Below, piece by piece: positions 1 through 5,563 of a stretch of DNA of 5,678 nt. Made by a program: the position numbers and the translations under genes. Positions within the stretch are counted from its first letter, which is position 1. The number at the start of each line of letters is the position of its first letter. The notes under the pieces are model-generated. The model was not told where the DNA came from. It did no database searches and saw nothing but the letters and a program-made list of their open reading frames with translations. Source of the DNA: an uncultured Eubacteriales bacterium (GTDB lineage: Bacteria > Bacillota > Clostridia > Christensenellales > Aristaeellaceae). The stretch is from positions 1 through 5,678 of the forward strand of contig UQEF01000119.1 in assembly GCA_900540045.1 (NCBI GenBank), given 5' to 3'.

Positions 1-37
1 ATGATCCCCCTGCACCCCACACTTTGTCAGCAGCCTG

Positions 38-73
38 AGCAGCTCCGGGGCAAATGCCCCGGAGCTGCTTTTT
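38..73 (+). terminator. Strong intrinsic terminator, T-run on plus strand
   Basis: A perfect 14-bp stem (left arm 38-51, right arm 56-69) with an AAAT loop is followed directly by a run of five T (69-73) on the plus strand. On the minus strand the same stem is followed by CAGGCTGC and lacks a T-run. It is therefore best read as the terminator of a plus-strand gene ending left of the window, convergent with the isomerase gene. It lies 15 nt past the stop codon of that minus-strand gene (at 88), so it may also stop that transcript less efficiently. Confidence 0.85.
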
Positions 74-87
74 CATGATCGTCCCAA

Positions 88-1452
88 TCAGTTCAGACGG
101 TCCTTATAGATCTTGGCGTCCGCTTCCGCCACCCAGGCCTCGACGGCAGCGTTGTACGCCTCGTCCTGCTTCTGGGTGAGAACCTCGGTTTCCAGCGCGT
201 CGCGCACCGCATCCAGGCCGACCTCACCTTCGACTGCGTCGCTGACGTACTTGATGATGTGGATGCCGTACTCACTGCGCACCGGTTCGCTCACATCGCC
301 CACATTTTCCAGCGCCATGGCGGCATCGCGGAACTCGGTCACCCAGTTGGTGCTGTCCGCACTCACGGGATAGCCATTCTCCTTGGCAGGAGAGGTCTGC
401 ATGCCGGGGTCCTGGCCATACTGCTCCATCAGGGTGTCAAAGTCCTCGCCCGCAGCCAGCTTCTCCTCCACCTCGTCCACGGTGGGCTGGATGGCGGCAT
501 AGGCCGCTTCCTTCGCATCCTCCAGCTGGCTTTCCAAATCGGCGATCTCCGCGGTGCGGGTCTCCACCGTCTCGCTCAGGGTCGCGCGGTTCTGAGCCGT
601 CGCTTCGTCATCAGCGGAGGCATCCTCGCCCAGATCAGCCAGAGAGGTTTCGGCGGTGCTGAGCTCGGTCTGCTTTTGGCTGATCTGGCTTTCCAAATCG
701 CTGATGGCCTGGCTGTCCTCGTCGGTGAACTCAATCAGAATGTGCTTGACATAGCGGTAGCCGGCAGGCACATAGTAGATGGTCGCGCCGTTCTGCACGT
801 CGGTGCCATAGCTGGAGGGCGAATTGCCGTAGGTGGTCATGGCGCTTTCCACATGGGTATTGTAGGCCTCCTGCAGCTCTTCCTCGGTCACGGTCACGTC
901 CTTGACGGCCTCAGCACGCACCTTTTCCAGCACCTTGCTGTCGGTTTCGTTCTGCTCAATCTCCTCGCGGGTGGGATAGCCATACTCGACCATCTTCGCT
1001 TCCACGGCGGCGTCCAGCTCCTCGCCATCCAACTCCGTATCCGCAAAATCGGTGCTCTTTACGCTGTCAAAATAAATCGTGTAGGTGCTTTCAACAGCTT
1101 CGTCAACCTCAGCCTGCTCCTCCTCGCTGAGCGCGTCCAGGCCCAGGTCAGCAGCCTTCTTTTCCAGCACGGCCTGCTGCACCATGGCGTCGATGGCACT
1201 GTCCTGAGCCATGGAAATGGTGCTCGCATCCGTGCGGTCATAGGAAATGCCATACATGGAATACATGTATTCTTCGTAATCCATCACGGCTTCAACCTGC
1301 TCGTTGACCTCGGCCTTGGTAAAGGTCCTGCCCGCCACCTCAATGATGGGGGTCTGCTTGTCCACTTCCTCATCCTTGATGATCAGGGAACAACTGCTGG
1401 CCGCCACCAGGGCGAAAACCAGCATCAAGGCCAGAATGACACGCTTGCGCAT
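88..1452 (-). CDS. Lipoprotein parvulin-type peptidyl-prolyl isomerase (PrsA/SurA-like) with coiled-coil insert
   Basis: This 454-aa protein is a predicted extracytoplasmic foldase that isomerises peptidyl-prolyl bonds or chaperones exported proteins. Residues 1-20 form a lipoprotein signal peptide (MRKR, then a hydrophobic core) ending in a lipobox-like AASSC with Cys21 as lipidation site; Ala at -3 is less usual than Leu. Residues 36-205 resemble the helical SurA N-terminal chaperone domain. The parvulin domain begins with YVKHILI (234-240, His237) and resumes at 325-403 (KLAAGEDFDTLMEQYGQDPG; SEYGIHIIKY, His398); both histidines of parvulins are present. Between these parts, residues about 245-320 are an acidic, Gln/Glu/Ala-rich helical hairpin absent from ordinary parvulins. 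A helical tail follows (411-454). The ATG at 1452 has GGAGAG 8 nt upstream (1461-1466) and its own promoter. The family is secure; the exact client role is inferred. Confidence 0.93.
   Translation of the reverse strand: MRKRVILALMLVFALVAASSCSLIIKDEEVDKQTPIIEVAGRTFTKAEVNEQVEAVMDYEEYMYSMYGISYDRTDASTISMAQDSAIDAMVQQAVLEKKAADLGLDALSEEEQAEVDEAVESTYTIYFDSVKSTDFADTELDGEELDAAVEAKMVEYGYPTREEIEQNETDSKVLEKVRAEAVKDVTVTEEELQEAYNTHVESAMTTYGNSPSSYGTDVQNGATIYYVPAGYRYVKHILIEFTDEDSQAISDLESQISQKQTELSTAETSLADLGEDASADDEATAQNRATLSETVETRTAEIADLESQLEDAKEAAYAAIQPTVDEVEEKLAAGEDFDTLMEQYGQDPGMQTSPAKENGYPVSADSTNWVTEFRDAAMALENVGDVSEPVRSEYGIHIIKYVSDAVEGEVGLDAVRDALETEVLTQKQDEAYNAAVEAWVAEADAKIYKDRLN
526..700. repeat. In-frame 16-bp direct repeat inside the parvulin insert
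   Basis: The 16-mer CTGGCTTTCCAAATCG occurs at 526-541 and again at 685-700 (plus-strand reading). The copies are 159 bp apart, exactly 53 codons, so both are read in the same frame and encode DLESQ within the matching peptides ISDLESQIS (residues 250-258) and IADLESQLE (303-311). These lie in the two arms of the predicted helical hairpin. The repeat suggests internal duplication of a coiled-coil segment, or a recombination-prone site that could expand or delete the insert. Flanking sequence beyond the 16-mer is only weakly similar. Confidence 0.7.
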
Positions 1453-1499
1453 GGGAACTTCTCTCCAATCCTATAAAGTAATGATAAAGCGCTTTTTGT

Positions 1500-1528
1500 A
1501 TTATACTCGAAGCGTCCTTTTGCCGCAA
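1500..1528 (-). promoter_or_regulatory. Sigma-A-like promoter of the isomerase gene
   Basis: Read on the minus strand, a perfect -10 box TATAAT (1500-1505) is preceded by a 17-nt spacer and a -35 box TTGCGG (1523-1528), which matches the consensus TTG core only. The start point would be near 1493, giving a leader of about 40 nt that includes the small palindrome AAAGCGCTTT (1486-1495) and the GGAGAG ribosome site at 1461-1466. The promoter lies in the gap after the thioesterase stop (1545), so the isomerase can be expressed separately from the upstream operon. I see no good minus-strand terminator in that gap, so read-through is also possible. Confidence 0.7.
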
Positions 1529-1544
1529 GGCTTTTTTCGCATGT

Positions 1545-1958
1545 TCACGCCTTATTCACAGGCGCCTTGCGAAACCCTGTGACCATGCACACCGCCACCA
1601 GACGGCCCTCGCCATCGGTCACATTGACGCGGTAGAGGCAGGTAGAGCGCCCGGCGCTGACGCACGAAGCCTCTGCATAGAGCCGCTCGCCCGCGCCGGG
1701 ACGCAGATAGTGCATATCGGCGCACTGGCTCACAGTCAGCACGCCCCCGGCGTTGGCCGCCACGGCAAAGGTGGTGTCGCACAGGGTATAGACCGCGCCG
1801 CCCTGTGCCACACCCCCGGCATTGAGGTGCATGGGGGTAAGCGGCATGGAGCATCTGGCGCTATCCTCCGTCACCTCGTCGATGGTGATGCCGCAGGCCT
1901 CCATGGCAAAGCGGTCATCCGCGAAAAAGGCCCGGCTTTCCTCCAGCGTTCTGGTCAT
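1545..1958 (-). CDS. PaaI-family hotdog-fold thioesterase
   Basis: This predicted cytoplasmic acyl-CoA thioesterase has 137 aa, typical of the single-domain hotdog PaaI/YbgC-like families. The core motif HLNAGGVAQGGAVYTLCDTTFAVAAN (starting at residue 44) contains the family's Asn46, GG (53-54) and candidate catalytic Asp61. The usual HGG is QGG here (Gln52), a variant I recall in Firmicute members, so activity is not excluded. MHYLRP (82-87) and the C-terminal strands complete the fold. I chose the ATG at 1958, not the in-frame ATG at 1973: GGAGG (1967-1971) sits 8 nt before 1958 and would lie inside the longer reading, and 1958 gives a classic 4-nt ATGA overlap with the stop of the phosphodiesterase gene. 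It is the last gene of the operon and probably translationally coupled. The substrate is unknown. Confidence 0.88.
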   Translation of the reverse strand: MTRTLEESRAFFADDRFAMEACGITIDEVTEDSARCSMPLTPMHLNAGGVAQGGAVYTLCDTTFAVAANAGGVLTVSQCADMHYLRPGAGERLYAEASCVSAGRSTCLYRVNVTDGEGRLVAVCMVTGFRKAPVNKA

Positions 1959-2509
1959 TGTCCCAGCCTCCATGCCAGCAGCTCCTCGCCCGTTTCCAGC
2001 GCGCGGATGGAGAACAGGCCGTCCTCATAGATCATGTAGCTTCTGGGCTGGCCCTCCTTGGGCAGCGCCGCGGAGCCGGGGTTGAGATAGGTGTAATCCC
2101 CCTGCGGCAGGGCGCAGTGCACATGCGTGTGCCCGTGGATGAGCACGTCGCCCGGCCGGTGCGGGGGCGGGCATTCGGTGTTGAACAGGTGGCCGTGCGT
2201 CACAAAGGCGCAATGCCCGCCATCCAGCGGAAGCAGCGCGTAATCGGCCATAATGGGAAATTGCAGCACCATCTGGTCCACCTCGGCGTCGCAGTTGCCG
2301 CGCACACACAGGGGCACGATCGGGCTCTCGTTCAAAAGCCGGATGACCTCCCTGGGCTCATAGCGGTCCGGCAGATCGTTTCGGGGGCCGTGATAGAGCA
2401 GGTCGCCCAGCAGAAAGAAGCGGTCCGCGCCTTCCTTTTCCAACCGCTCCAGCACCTTTTCCGCCGCTGAGGCGCTGCCGTGTAAATCCGATGCGAAAAG
2501 AATCTTCAT
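1955..2509 (-). CDS. yfcE: YfcE-type metallophosphoesterase (phosphodiesterase)
   Basis: This metal-dependent phosphodiesterase belongs to the MJ0936/YfcE family; E. coli YfcE hydrolyses artificial phosphodiesters and its physiological substrate is uncertain. All calcineurin-like motifs are visible: SDLHG (7-11; Asp8, His10), GD (35-36; Asp36), GNCD (71-74; Asn72), THGH (104-107; His105) and GHTH (126-129; His127, His129), followed by NPGS (143-146). The GPRNDLP and GNCDAEVDQM stretches closely resemble the E. coli protein. The ATG start at 2509 gives 184 aa, the length I recall for E. coli YfcE, with GGAG (2515-2518) 5 nt upstream. A GTG at 2515, overlapping the preceding stop as GTGA, would add two residues. 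The gene follows exodeoxyribonuclease III by 2 nt and overlaps the thioesterase by 4 nt. A cytoplasmic location is expected, since no signal peptide is seen. Confidence 0.93.
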   Translation of the reverse strand: MKILFASDLHGSASAAEKVLERLEKEGADRFFLLGDLLYHGPRNDLPDRYEPREVIRLLNESPIVPLCVRGNCDAEVDQMVLQFPIMADYALLPLDGGHCAFVTHGHLFNTECPPPHRPGDVLIHGHTHVHCALPQGDYTYLNPGSAALPKEGQPRSYMIYEDGLFSIRALETGEELLAWRLGQ

Positions 2510-2511
2510 GC

Positions 2512-3273
2512 TCACTCCATCCCTTTCAGTTCCAAAATGACGGGGCAGTGGTCGCTACCCATCACCTTTTCGTCGATATCCGCCAGCGTCACGTTGGGCG
2601 CGATGCGCTCGCTCACCAGGAAATAGTCGATGCGCCACCCGATGTTCCTTTCGCGGCTGCGCTGCATATAGCTCCACCAGCTGTAGCGGTCCCGCTCGTC
2701 GGGATGCAGCAGGCGGAACGTATCAACAAAGCCGCGGCCCAGCAGCGCCGTCATCTTCTCGCGCTCCTGCGGCGTAAAGCCCGCATTCTGGGTATTGGTC
2801 TTGGGGTTTTTGAGGTCGATCTCCTTATGGGCCACATTCATGTCACCGCATACCACCACGGGTTTTTGTTTGTCCAGCCCGCACAGATAGTCTGCGAAAG
2901 CGTCCTCCCAGGTCATGCGGTACTCCAGACGGGTCAGCCCGCGCTGGCTATTGGGCGTATAGACGGTGACCAGAAAGAACCGGTCAAATTCCAGCGCAAT
3001 CACGCGGCCCTCGTGGTCGTGCTCCTCCACGCCAATGCCCATCTGCACCGACAGCGGCTGCTTTCGGGTGAAAATCGCAGTGCCGGAATAGCCCTTCTTT
3101 TCCGCACTGTTCCAGTACTGCGCGTACCCCTCGGGTGCAAAGTCGGCCTGGCCGGGCTGCATCTTGGTTTCCTGCAGGCAAAACGCGTCCGCGCCGCAGG
3201 AGGCAAAATAGTCTGCGAATCCCTTGGTCAGGCAGGCGCGCAGGCCATTGACATTCCATGAGATCAGGCGCAT
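2512..3273 (-). CDS. xth: Exodeoxyribonuclease III / AP endonuclease
   Basis: This 253-aa enzyme is an ExoIII-family (Xth/ExoA) AP endonuclease and 3'-5' exonuclease that cuts abasic DNA and clears blocked 3' ends in base excision repair. Visible motifs are WNVNGLRA (6-13, Asn7), LQETK (33-37, metal-binding Glu35), YSGTAIF (62-68), YTPNS (105-109), GDMNVAH (143-149, Asp144 and Asn146), WRIDYFLVS (213-221) and the terminal GSDHCPV (239-245, Asp241-His242 catalytic pair). Nothing essential is missing. The reading frame stays open upstream to 3441, but that extension runs through the promoter and lacks family similarity. The ATG at 3273 gives the standard start MRLISWNVNG with AAGGAGG (3283-3289) 9 nt upstream. 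An ATG at 3282 directly abuts that site and is less likely. It is the first gene of the three-gene operon; Bacillus homologues are called exoA. Confidence 0.97.
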   Translation of the reverse strand: MRLISWNVNGLRACLTKGFADYFASCGADAFCLQETKMQPGQADFAPEGYAQYWNSAEKKGYSGTAIFTRKQPLSVQMGIGVEEHDHEGRVIALEFDRFFLVTVYTPNSQRGLTRLEYRMTWEDAFADYLCGLDKQKPVVVCGDMNVAHKEIDLKNPKTNTQNAGFTPQEREKMTALLGRGFVDTFRLLHPDERDRYSWWSYMQRSRERNIGWRIDYFLVSERIAPNVTLADIDEKVMGSDHCPVILELKGME

Positions 3274-3282
3274 GAGCGGCAT

Positions 3283-3289
3283 CCTCCTT
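3283..3289 (-). promoter_or_regulatory. Ribosome binding site deciding the xth start
   Basis: AAGGAGG on the minus strand, 9 nt before the ATG at 3273, is a near-full complement of the 16S anti-SD. It settles the start against the long upstream extension of the open frame to 3441. Confidence 0.85.
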
Positions 3290-3330
3290 CGTATCAAGCG
3301 TGGCGCGGCAAGCTGTGCGCGCACGAAGTC

Positions 3331-3360
3331 ATTGTACCATAACCGAATGGGCGCGCGCAA
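3331..3360 (-). promoter_or_regulatory. Extended -10 promoter of the xth-yfcE-thioesterase operon
   Basis: On the minus strand the -10 box is TACAAT (3331-3336), preceded directly by TGG, a TGn-type extended -10 element. The -35 candidate TTGCGC (3355-3360) lies 18 nt further upstream and matches only the TTG core, which the extended -10 may compensate. Transcription would begin near 3324, leaving a leader of about 50 nt that carries the self-complementary GTGCGCGCAC and the AAGGAGG site. No obvious LexA-type or other operator overlaps the boxes. Confidence 0.62.
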
Positions 3361-3414
3361 CGCCGCTTTCTCTTTTTCTTTGCGCTGCAAAGCCATGATC
3401 CCATAAGGGACAGC

Positions 3415-3447
3415 AAAAAAGCCGGAGCGCCCCCTTTCCACAGCGCT
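3415..3447 (-). terminator. Weak terminator-like hairpin with T6 (minus strand)
   Basis: On the minus strand a 5-bp stem AGCGC/GCGCT (3443-3447 with 3426-3430, 12-nt loop) is followed by CCGGC and then six T (3415-3420). The T-run is separated from the stem by 5 nt, so it is a poor intrinsic terminator. It lies upstream of the operon promoter and would mark the end of a minus-strand transcript from the hairpin-rich region. Its 5' arm overlaps the larger hairpin at 3445-3480, so the two cannot form together. Confidence 0.3.
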
Positions 3448-3730
3448 GACCTCTGCGATGCGGGACAGGGAGGTTTCAGCAGTTCAGCGTTTTCATTGAG
3501 CCTTGGATTTCATGCGTTCCATCCTCCGTGCCGCCAATGTCCCTGATTCCTCGCAGCGAAGGCATATAGCGGCTGCCTCTTGACCCGTGTCCCTTGCAGC
3601 GGCAAACTCAAGCCGACGTTTCAAAAGCTGATTTATCCTCAGCCGGCGCAACCCTGCTCTTCTACCCGCATGCCCGGCGTCCACCGCATAGCCATGCCGT
3701 CCTGCCCGATCCCGGCAGTCCGAACACCTC

Positions 3731-3764
3731 GCCAGGGCGTTCCTTTCTTCTTTCGTTCCCTGGC
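3731..3764. repeat. Inverted repeat GCCAGGG/CCCTGGC
   Basis: Perfect 7-bp arms (3731-3737 and 3758-3764) flank a 20-nt loop that is pyrimidine-rich on the plus strand (TTCCTTTCTTCTTTCG core). On the minus strand the loop is a purine-rich AAAGAAGAAAGGA stretch exposed in a hairpin. There is no T-run, so it is not a terminator. Function unknown. Confidence 0.5.
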
Positions 3765-3776
3765 AAATACGGATGA

Positions 3777-3804
3777 GGGGCTGCTTCCGTCAGGAAACAG
3801 CCCC
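3777..3804. repeat. Extended hairpin GGGGCTG/CAGCCCC
   Basis: Seven perfect base pairs (3777-3783 with 3798-3804) continue, after one C-A mismatch, into a second 4-bp stem TTCC/GGAA closing a GTCA tetraloop (3789-3792). It is the best-formed stem in the region apart from the pckA terminator. On the plus strand only TTT follows and on the minus strand TCATCC, so termination is unlikely to be efficient on either strand. Confidence 0.5.
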
Positions 3805-3849
3805 TTTGCCGGCATGAGACCCGCCTTCGCCGGCCATTTTAAACACTGA

Positions 3850-3873
3850 CGCCCCGCACTTTCATGCGGGGCG
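3850..3873 (-). terminator. Probable terminator of pckA
   Basis: A perfect 9-bp GC-rich stem (3850-3858 with 3865-3873) has a 6-nt loop and starts 18 nt after the pckA stop codon. Downstream on the minus strand the sequence is TCAGTGTTTAAAAT, only a loose U-tract, so termination may be partial and some transcripts may continue into the hairpin-rich region. Confidence 0.6.
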
Positions 3874-3891
3874 CCAGGAATCATGGAACGA

Positions 3892-5457
3892 TTATTCAGC
3901 CTTGGGGCCGGCGGCTACCACTTCGGGGCTCATGTGGGTGTACTTCTTGAAGTTCTCCACAAAGCTCTTCGCCAGTTCCTTGGCCTTGGCCTCGTAAGCG
4001 GCCTTATCCTCCCAGGTGTTGGCGGGGATCATCAGCTCGGAGGGAACGCCCTCGCAAGTGGTCGGTACGGCCACGCCGAAGTAGGGATCGGTCACAAACT
4101 CCGCTTTCTCCAGCGTGCCATTCAGCGCAGCGGTGATCATGGCGCGGGTGTAGGCGAGCTTCATGCGCTTGCCGGTGCCGTTCCAGCCGGTGTTGACCAG
4201 GTAGACGTTGGCGCCGCTCTTTTCGACCTTCTCGGCCAGCATGCTGGCGTAAACGGAAGGATCGAGGGGCAGGAAGGGCTCGCCAAAGCAGGTGGAGAAG
4301 GTGGGCACGGGCGAGGTGATGCCGATTTCGGTGCCAGCCAGCTTGGAGGTGAAGCCGCTCACGAAGTAATACATCGCCTGGTTCTTATCCAGCTTGGAGA
4401 TAGGCGGCAGCACACCGTAGGCGTCTGCGGTGAGGAAGATCACCGTCTTGGGCACGCTCTGGGACTTGCCGGACAGCTCGGCGTTGTTGATGTACTCGAC
4501 AGGATAGCCCACGCGGCTGTTCTCAGCCAGGGAAGCATCGTCGAAATCAAACTCGCGGGTGTCGGGGTCCATGACCACGTTTTCCACCAGCGCGCCAAAC
4601 TTGATGGCATTGTAGATATCGGGCTCCTTCTCCTTGGAGAGGTTGATGCACTTGGCATAGCAGCCGCCTTCGAAGTTGAAGACGCTGTCATCGGCCCAGC
4701 CGTGCTCGTCGTCACCGATGAGCTTGCGGTTGGGATCGGCGGACAGGGTGGTCTTGCCGGTGCCGCTGAGGCCAAAGAACACGGCGCTGTCGCCGTCATG
4801 GCCGATGTTGGCCGAGCAGTGCATGGGGAACACGCCCATCTTGGGCAGGATGTAGTTCATGACGGAGAAGACGGACTTCTTAATTTCGCCCGCGTACTGG
4901 GTGCCGCAGATGACAACCATCTTCTCTTCGTAGTTGACCAGGATGGCAGCCTCGCTGCGGGTCCCGTCGATTTCGGGGATGCACTTGAAGCCGGGAGCCG
5001 CAATAATGGTATAATCGGGCTTGAAGTCCACCAGGTCTTCCTCGGTGGGGCGGCGCAGCAGCTGGTGAATGAACAGGTTCTGGCTGGCCAGCTCGTTGAT
5101 GATGCGGAAACGCTGCATGTACTTCTTGTCCGCGCCGGCAAAGCCGTCAAAGACGAATATTTCGCGGTTCTGCAGGTAGGCGACCACCTTGCTGTAAATG
5201 GCGTCATAGGTGGCCTTGTCAATGGGACGGTTCACCTTGCCCCAGGCGATCTCGTCGTGTACGGCAGGGGTATCGACGATGAACTTGTCGTTAGCGCTAC
5301 GGCCGGTGTACTTGCCGGTTTTCACCACCAGCGCGCCGGTGTTGCTCAGCGTGCCTTCGCCGCGGGCGAGCGCCTTTTCCGTCAAAATGGCGACGGGAAG
5401 GTTGCGGTAGATTTCTTTGGTGGCGGTGATGCCCAGGTACGAGAGATCCAAACTCAT
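3892..5457 (-). CDS. pckA: Phosphoenolpyruvate carboxykinase (ATP)
   Basis: The ATP-dependent PEPCK (EC 4.1.1.49) interconverts oxaloacetate + ATP and phosphoenolpyruvate + CO2 + ADP in the cytosol. It serves gluconeogenesis, or runs in the carboxylating direction in many fermentative anaerobes. The 521 aa are close to the roughly 527-540 of Bacillus and E. coli enzymes. Visible motifs are TGRSANDKF (51-59, substrate Arg53), EIKKSVFS (191-198; Lys193-Lys194), PMHCSAN (211-217, metal-binding His213), the P-loop GLSGTGKTT (229-237, Lys235), kinase-2 LIGDDEHGW (246-254, metal-binding Asp250), ENSRVGYP (312-319, Arg314) and SGFTSKLAGTE (367-377). The P-loop and kinase-2 pattern assigns it to the ATP class, not the GTP class. 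The ATG at 5457 has GGGAGG (5466-5471) 8 nt upstream. It is apparently monocistronic, with a hairpin after the stop and a long upstream control region. Confidence 0.98.
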   Translation of the reverse strand: MSLDLSYLGITATKEIYRNLPVAILTEKALARGEGTLSNTGALVVKTGKYTGRSANDKFIVDTPAVHDEIAWGKVNRPIDKATYDAIYSKVVAYLQNREIFVFDGFAGADKKYMQRFRIINELASQNLFIHQLLRRPTEEDLVDFKPDYTIIAAPGFKCIPEIDGTRSEAAILVNYEEKMVVICGTQYAGEIKKSVFSVMNYILPKMGVFPMHCSANIGHDGDSAVFFGLSGTGKTTLSADPNRKLIGDDEHGWADDSVFNFEGGCYAKCINLSKEKEPDIYNAIKFGALVENVVMDPDTREFDFDDASLAENSRVGYPVEYINNAELSGKSQSVPKTVIFLTADAYGVLPPISKLDKNQAMYYFVSGFTSKLAGTEIGITSPVPTFSTCFGEPFLPLDPSVYASMLAEKVEKSGANVYLVNTGWNGTGKRMKLAYTRAMITAALNGTLEKAEFVTDPYFGVAVPTTCEGVPSELMIPANTWEDKAAYEAKAKELAKSFVENFKKYTHMSPEVVAAGPKAE

Positions 5458-5465
5458 GGCAGGTT

Positions 5466-5474
5466 CCTCCCTTT
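5466..5474 (-). promoter_or_regulatory. Ribosome binding site of pckA
   Basis: AAAGGGAGG on the minus strand ends 8 nt before the pckA ATG. Strong complementarity to the anti-SD fits a highly expressed metabolic enzyme and confirms the start. Confidence 0.85.
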
Positions 5475-5487
5475 ATGGTACTGATAT

Positions 5488-5537
5488 GGCAACAATATGC
5501 CGGAGTCGTATTGCCGGGTAAACTTCCAACGTTACCC
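5488..5537 (-). promoter_or_regulatory. Two tandem inverted repeats in the pckA leader
   Basis: Immediately adjacent inverted repeats occupy the region 30-80 nt upstream of the start codon. One has GGCAA/TTGCC arms (5488-5492 and 5511-5515); the other has GGGTAA/TTACCC arms (5516-5521 and 5532-5537) around a 10-nt spacer. If the promoter lies in the AT-rich block further upstream, both would fold in the mRNA leader. They could equally be protein-binding sites. No known riboswitch core is recognised. Confidence 0.4.
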
Positions 5538-5563
5538 TAATTCATAAGATTCGCGCTTCTTTC

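Larger units (their letters stand above)
3361..3891. other. Intergenic region without a credible gene, rich in hairpins
   Basis: About 530 bp separate the operon promoter from pckA. Open frames exist on both strands, but they lack ribosome sites, recognisable motifs and natural amino-acid composition (Arg/Pro/Ala/Ser-rich, as expected of GC-rich noncoding DNA). I see no tRNA T-arm, RNase P, tmRNA or SRP core motif. Inverted repeats tile the region: 3445-3480 (5+4 bp with a 2-nt bulge), 3553-3576 (5 bp), 3627-3643 (5 bp), 3642-3678 (5+3 bp, one bulge), 3702-3718 (5 bp), 3731-3764 (7 bp), 3777-3804 (7+4 bp), 3808-3834 (6 bp) and 3850-3873 (9 bp). The 5-bp ones are unremarkable alone at this GC content; the longer ones are more notable. 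It could be a pckA 3' UTR, an unknown structured RNA or decayed sequence. Confidence 0.6.

Noticed and set aside
259..1476. Long plus-strand open frame opposite the isomerase gene
   Set aside because: It mirrors the GC-rich codon pattern of the real gene; its His/Gly/Leu-rich translation has no family motif, while the minus-strand protein has a signal peptide and parvulin motifs.
1959..1973. Upstream ATG at 1973 as thioesterase start
   Set aside because: The GGAGG at 1967-1971 would be inside the coding sequence and nothing SD-like precedes 1973 at a suitable distance; the ATGA-overlap start at 1958 fits better.
3274..3441. 56-residue N-terminal extension of exodeoxyribonuclease III
   Set aside because: The extension covers the likely promoter, has no family similarity and is contradicted by AAGGAGG placed 9 nt before the internal ATG that gives the standard ExoIII N-terminus.
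3580..3849. Plus-strand 89-codon open frame in the intergenic region
   Set aside because: There is no ribosome site or good start, the composition is rich in Pro/Ser/Arg, and no motif is recognised; it is probably fortuitous at this GC content.
3415..3873. Insertion sequence, MITE or REP array in the hairpin-rich region
   Set aside because: The stems differ in sequence from each other, and no terminal inverted repeats, target-site duplication or transposase fragment is visible.
3493..3884. Minus-strand open frames at 3493-3684 and 3639-3884, considered as a small gene or a broken gene
   Set aside because: They lack SD sequences, overlap several hairpins and resemble no protein family I know; one begins inside the gap right after the pckA stop and runs through its terminator.
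3883..5484. 533-codon plus-strand open frame opposite pckA
   Set aside because: It is a shadow of pckA, whose complete catalytic motif set is on the other strand; the Gly/Val/His-rich translation is typical of antisense frames.
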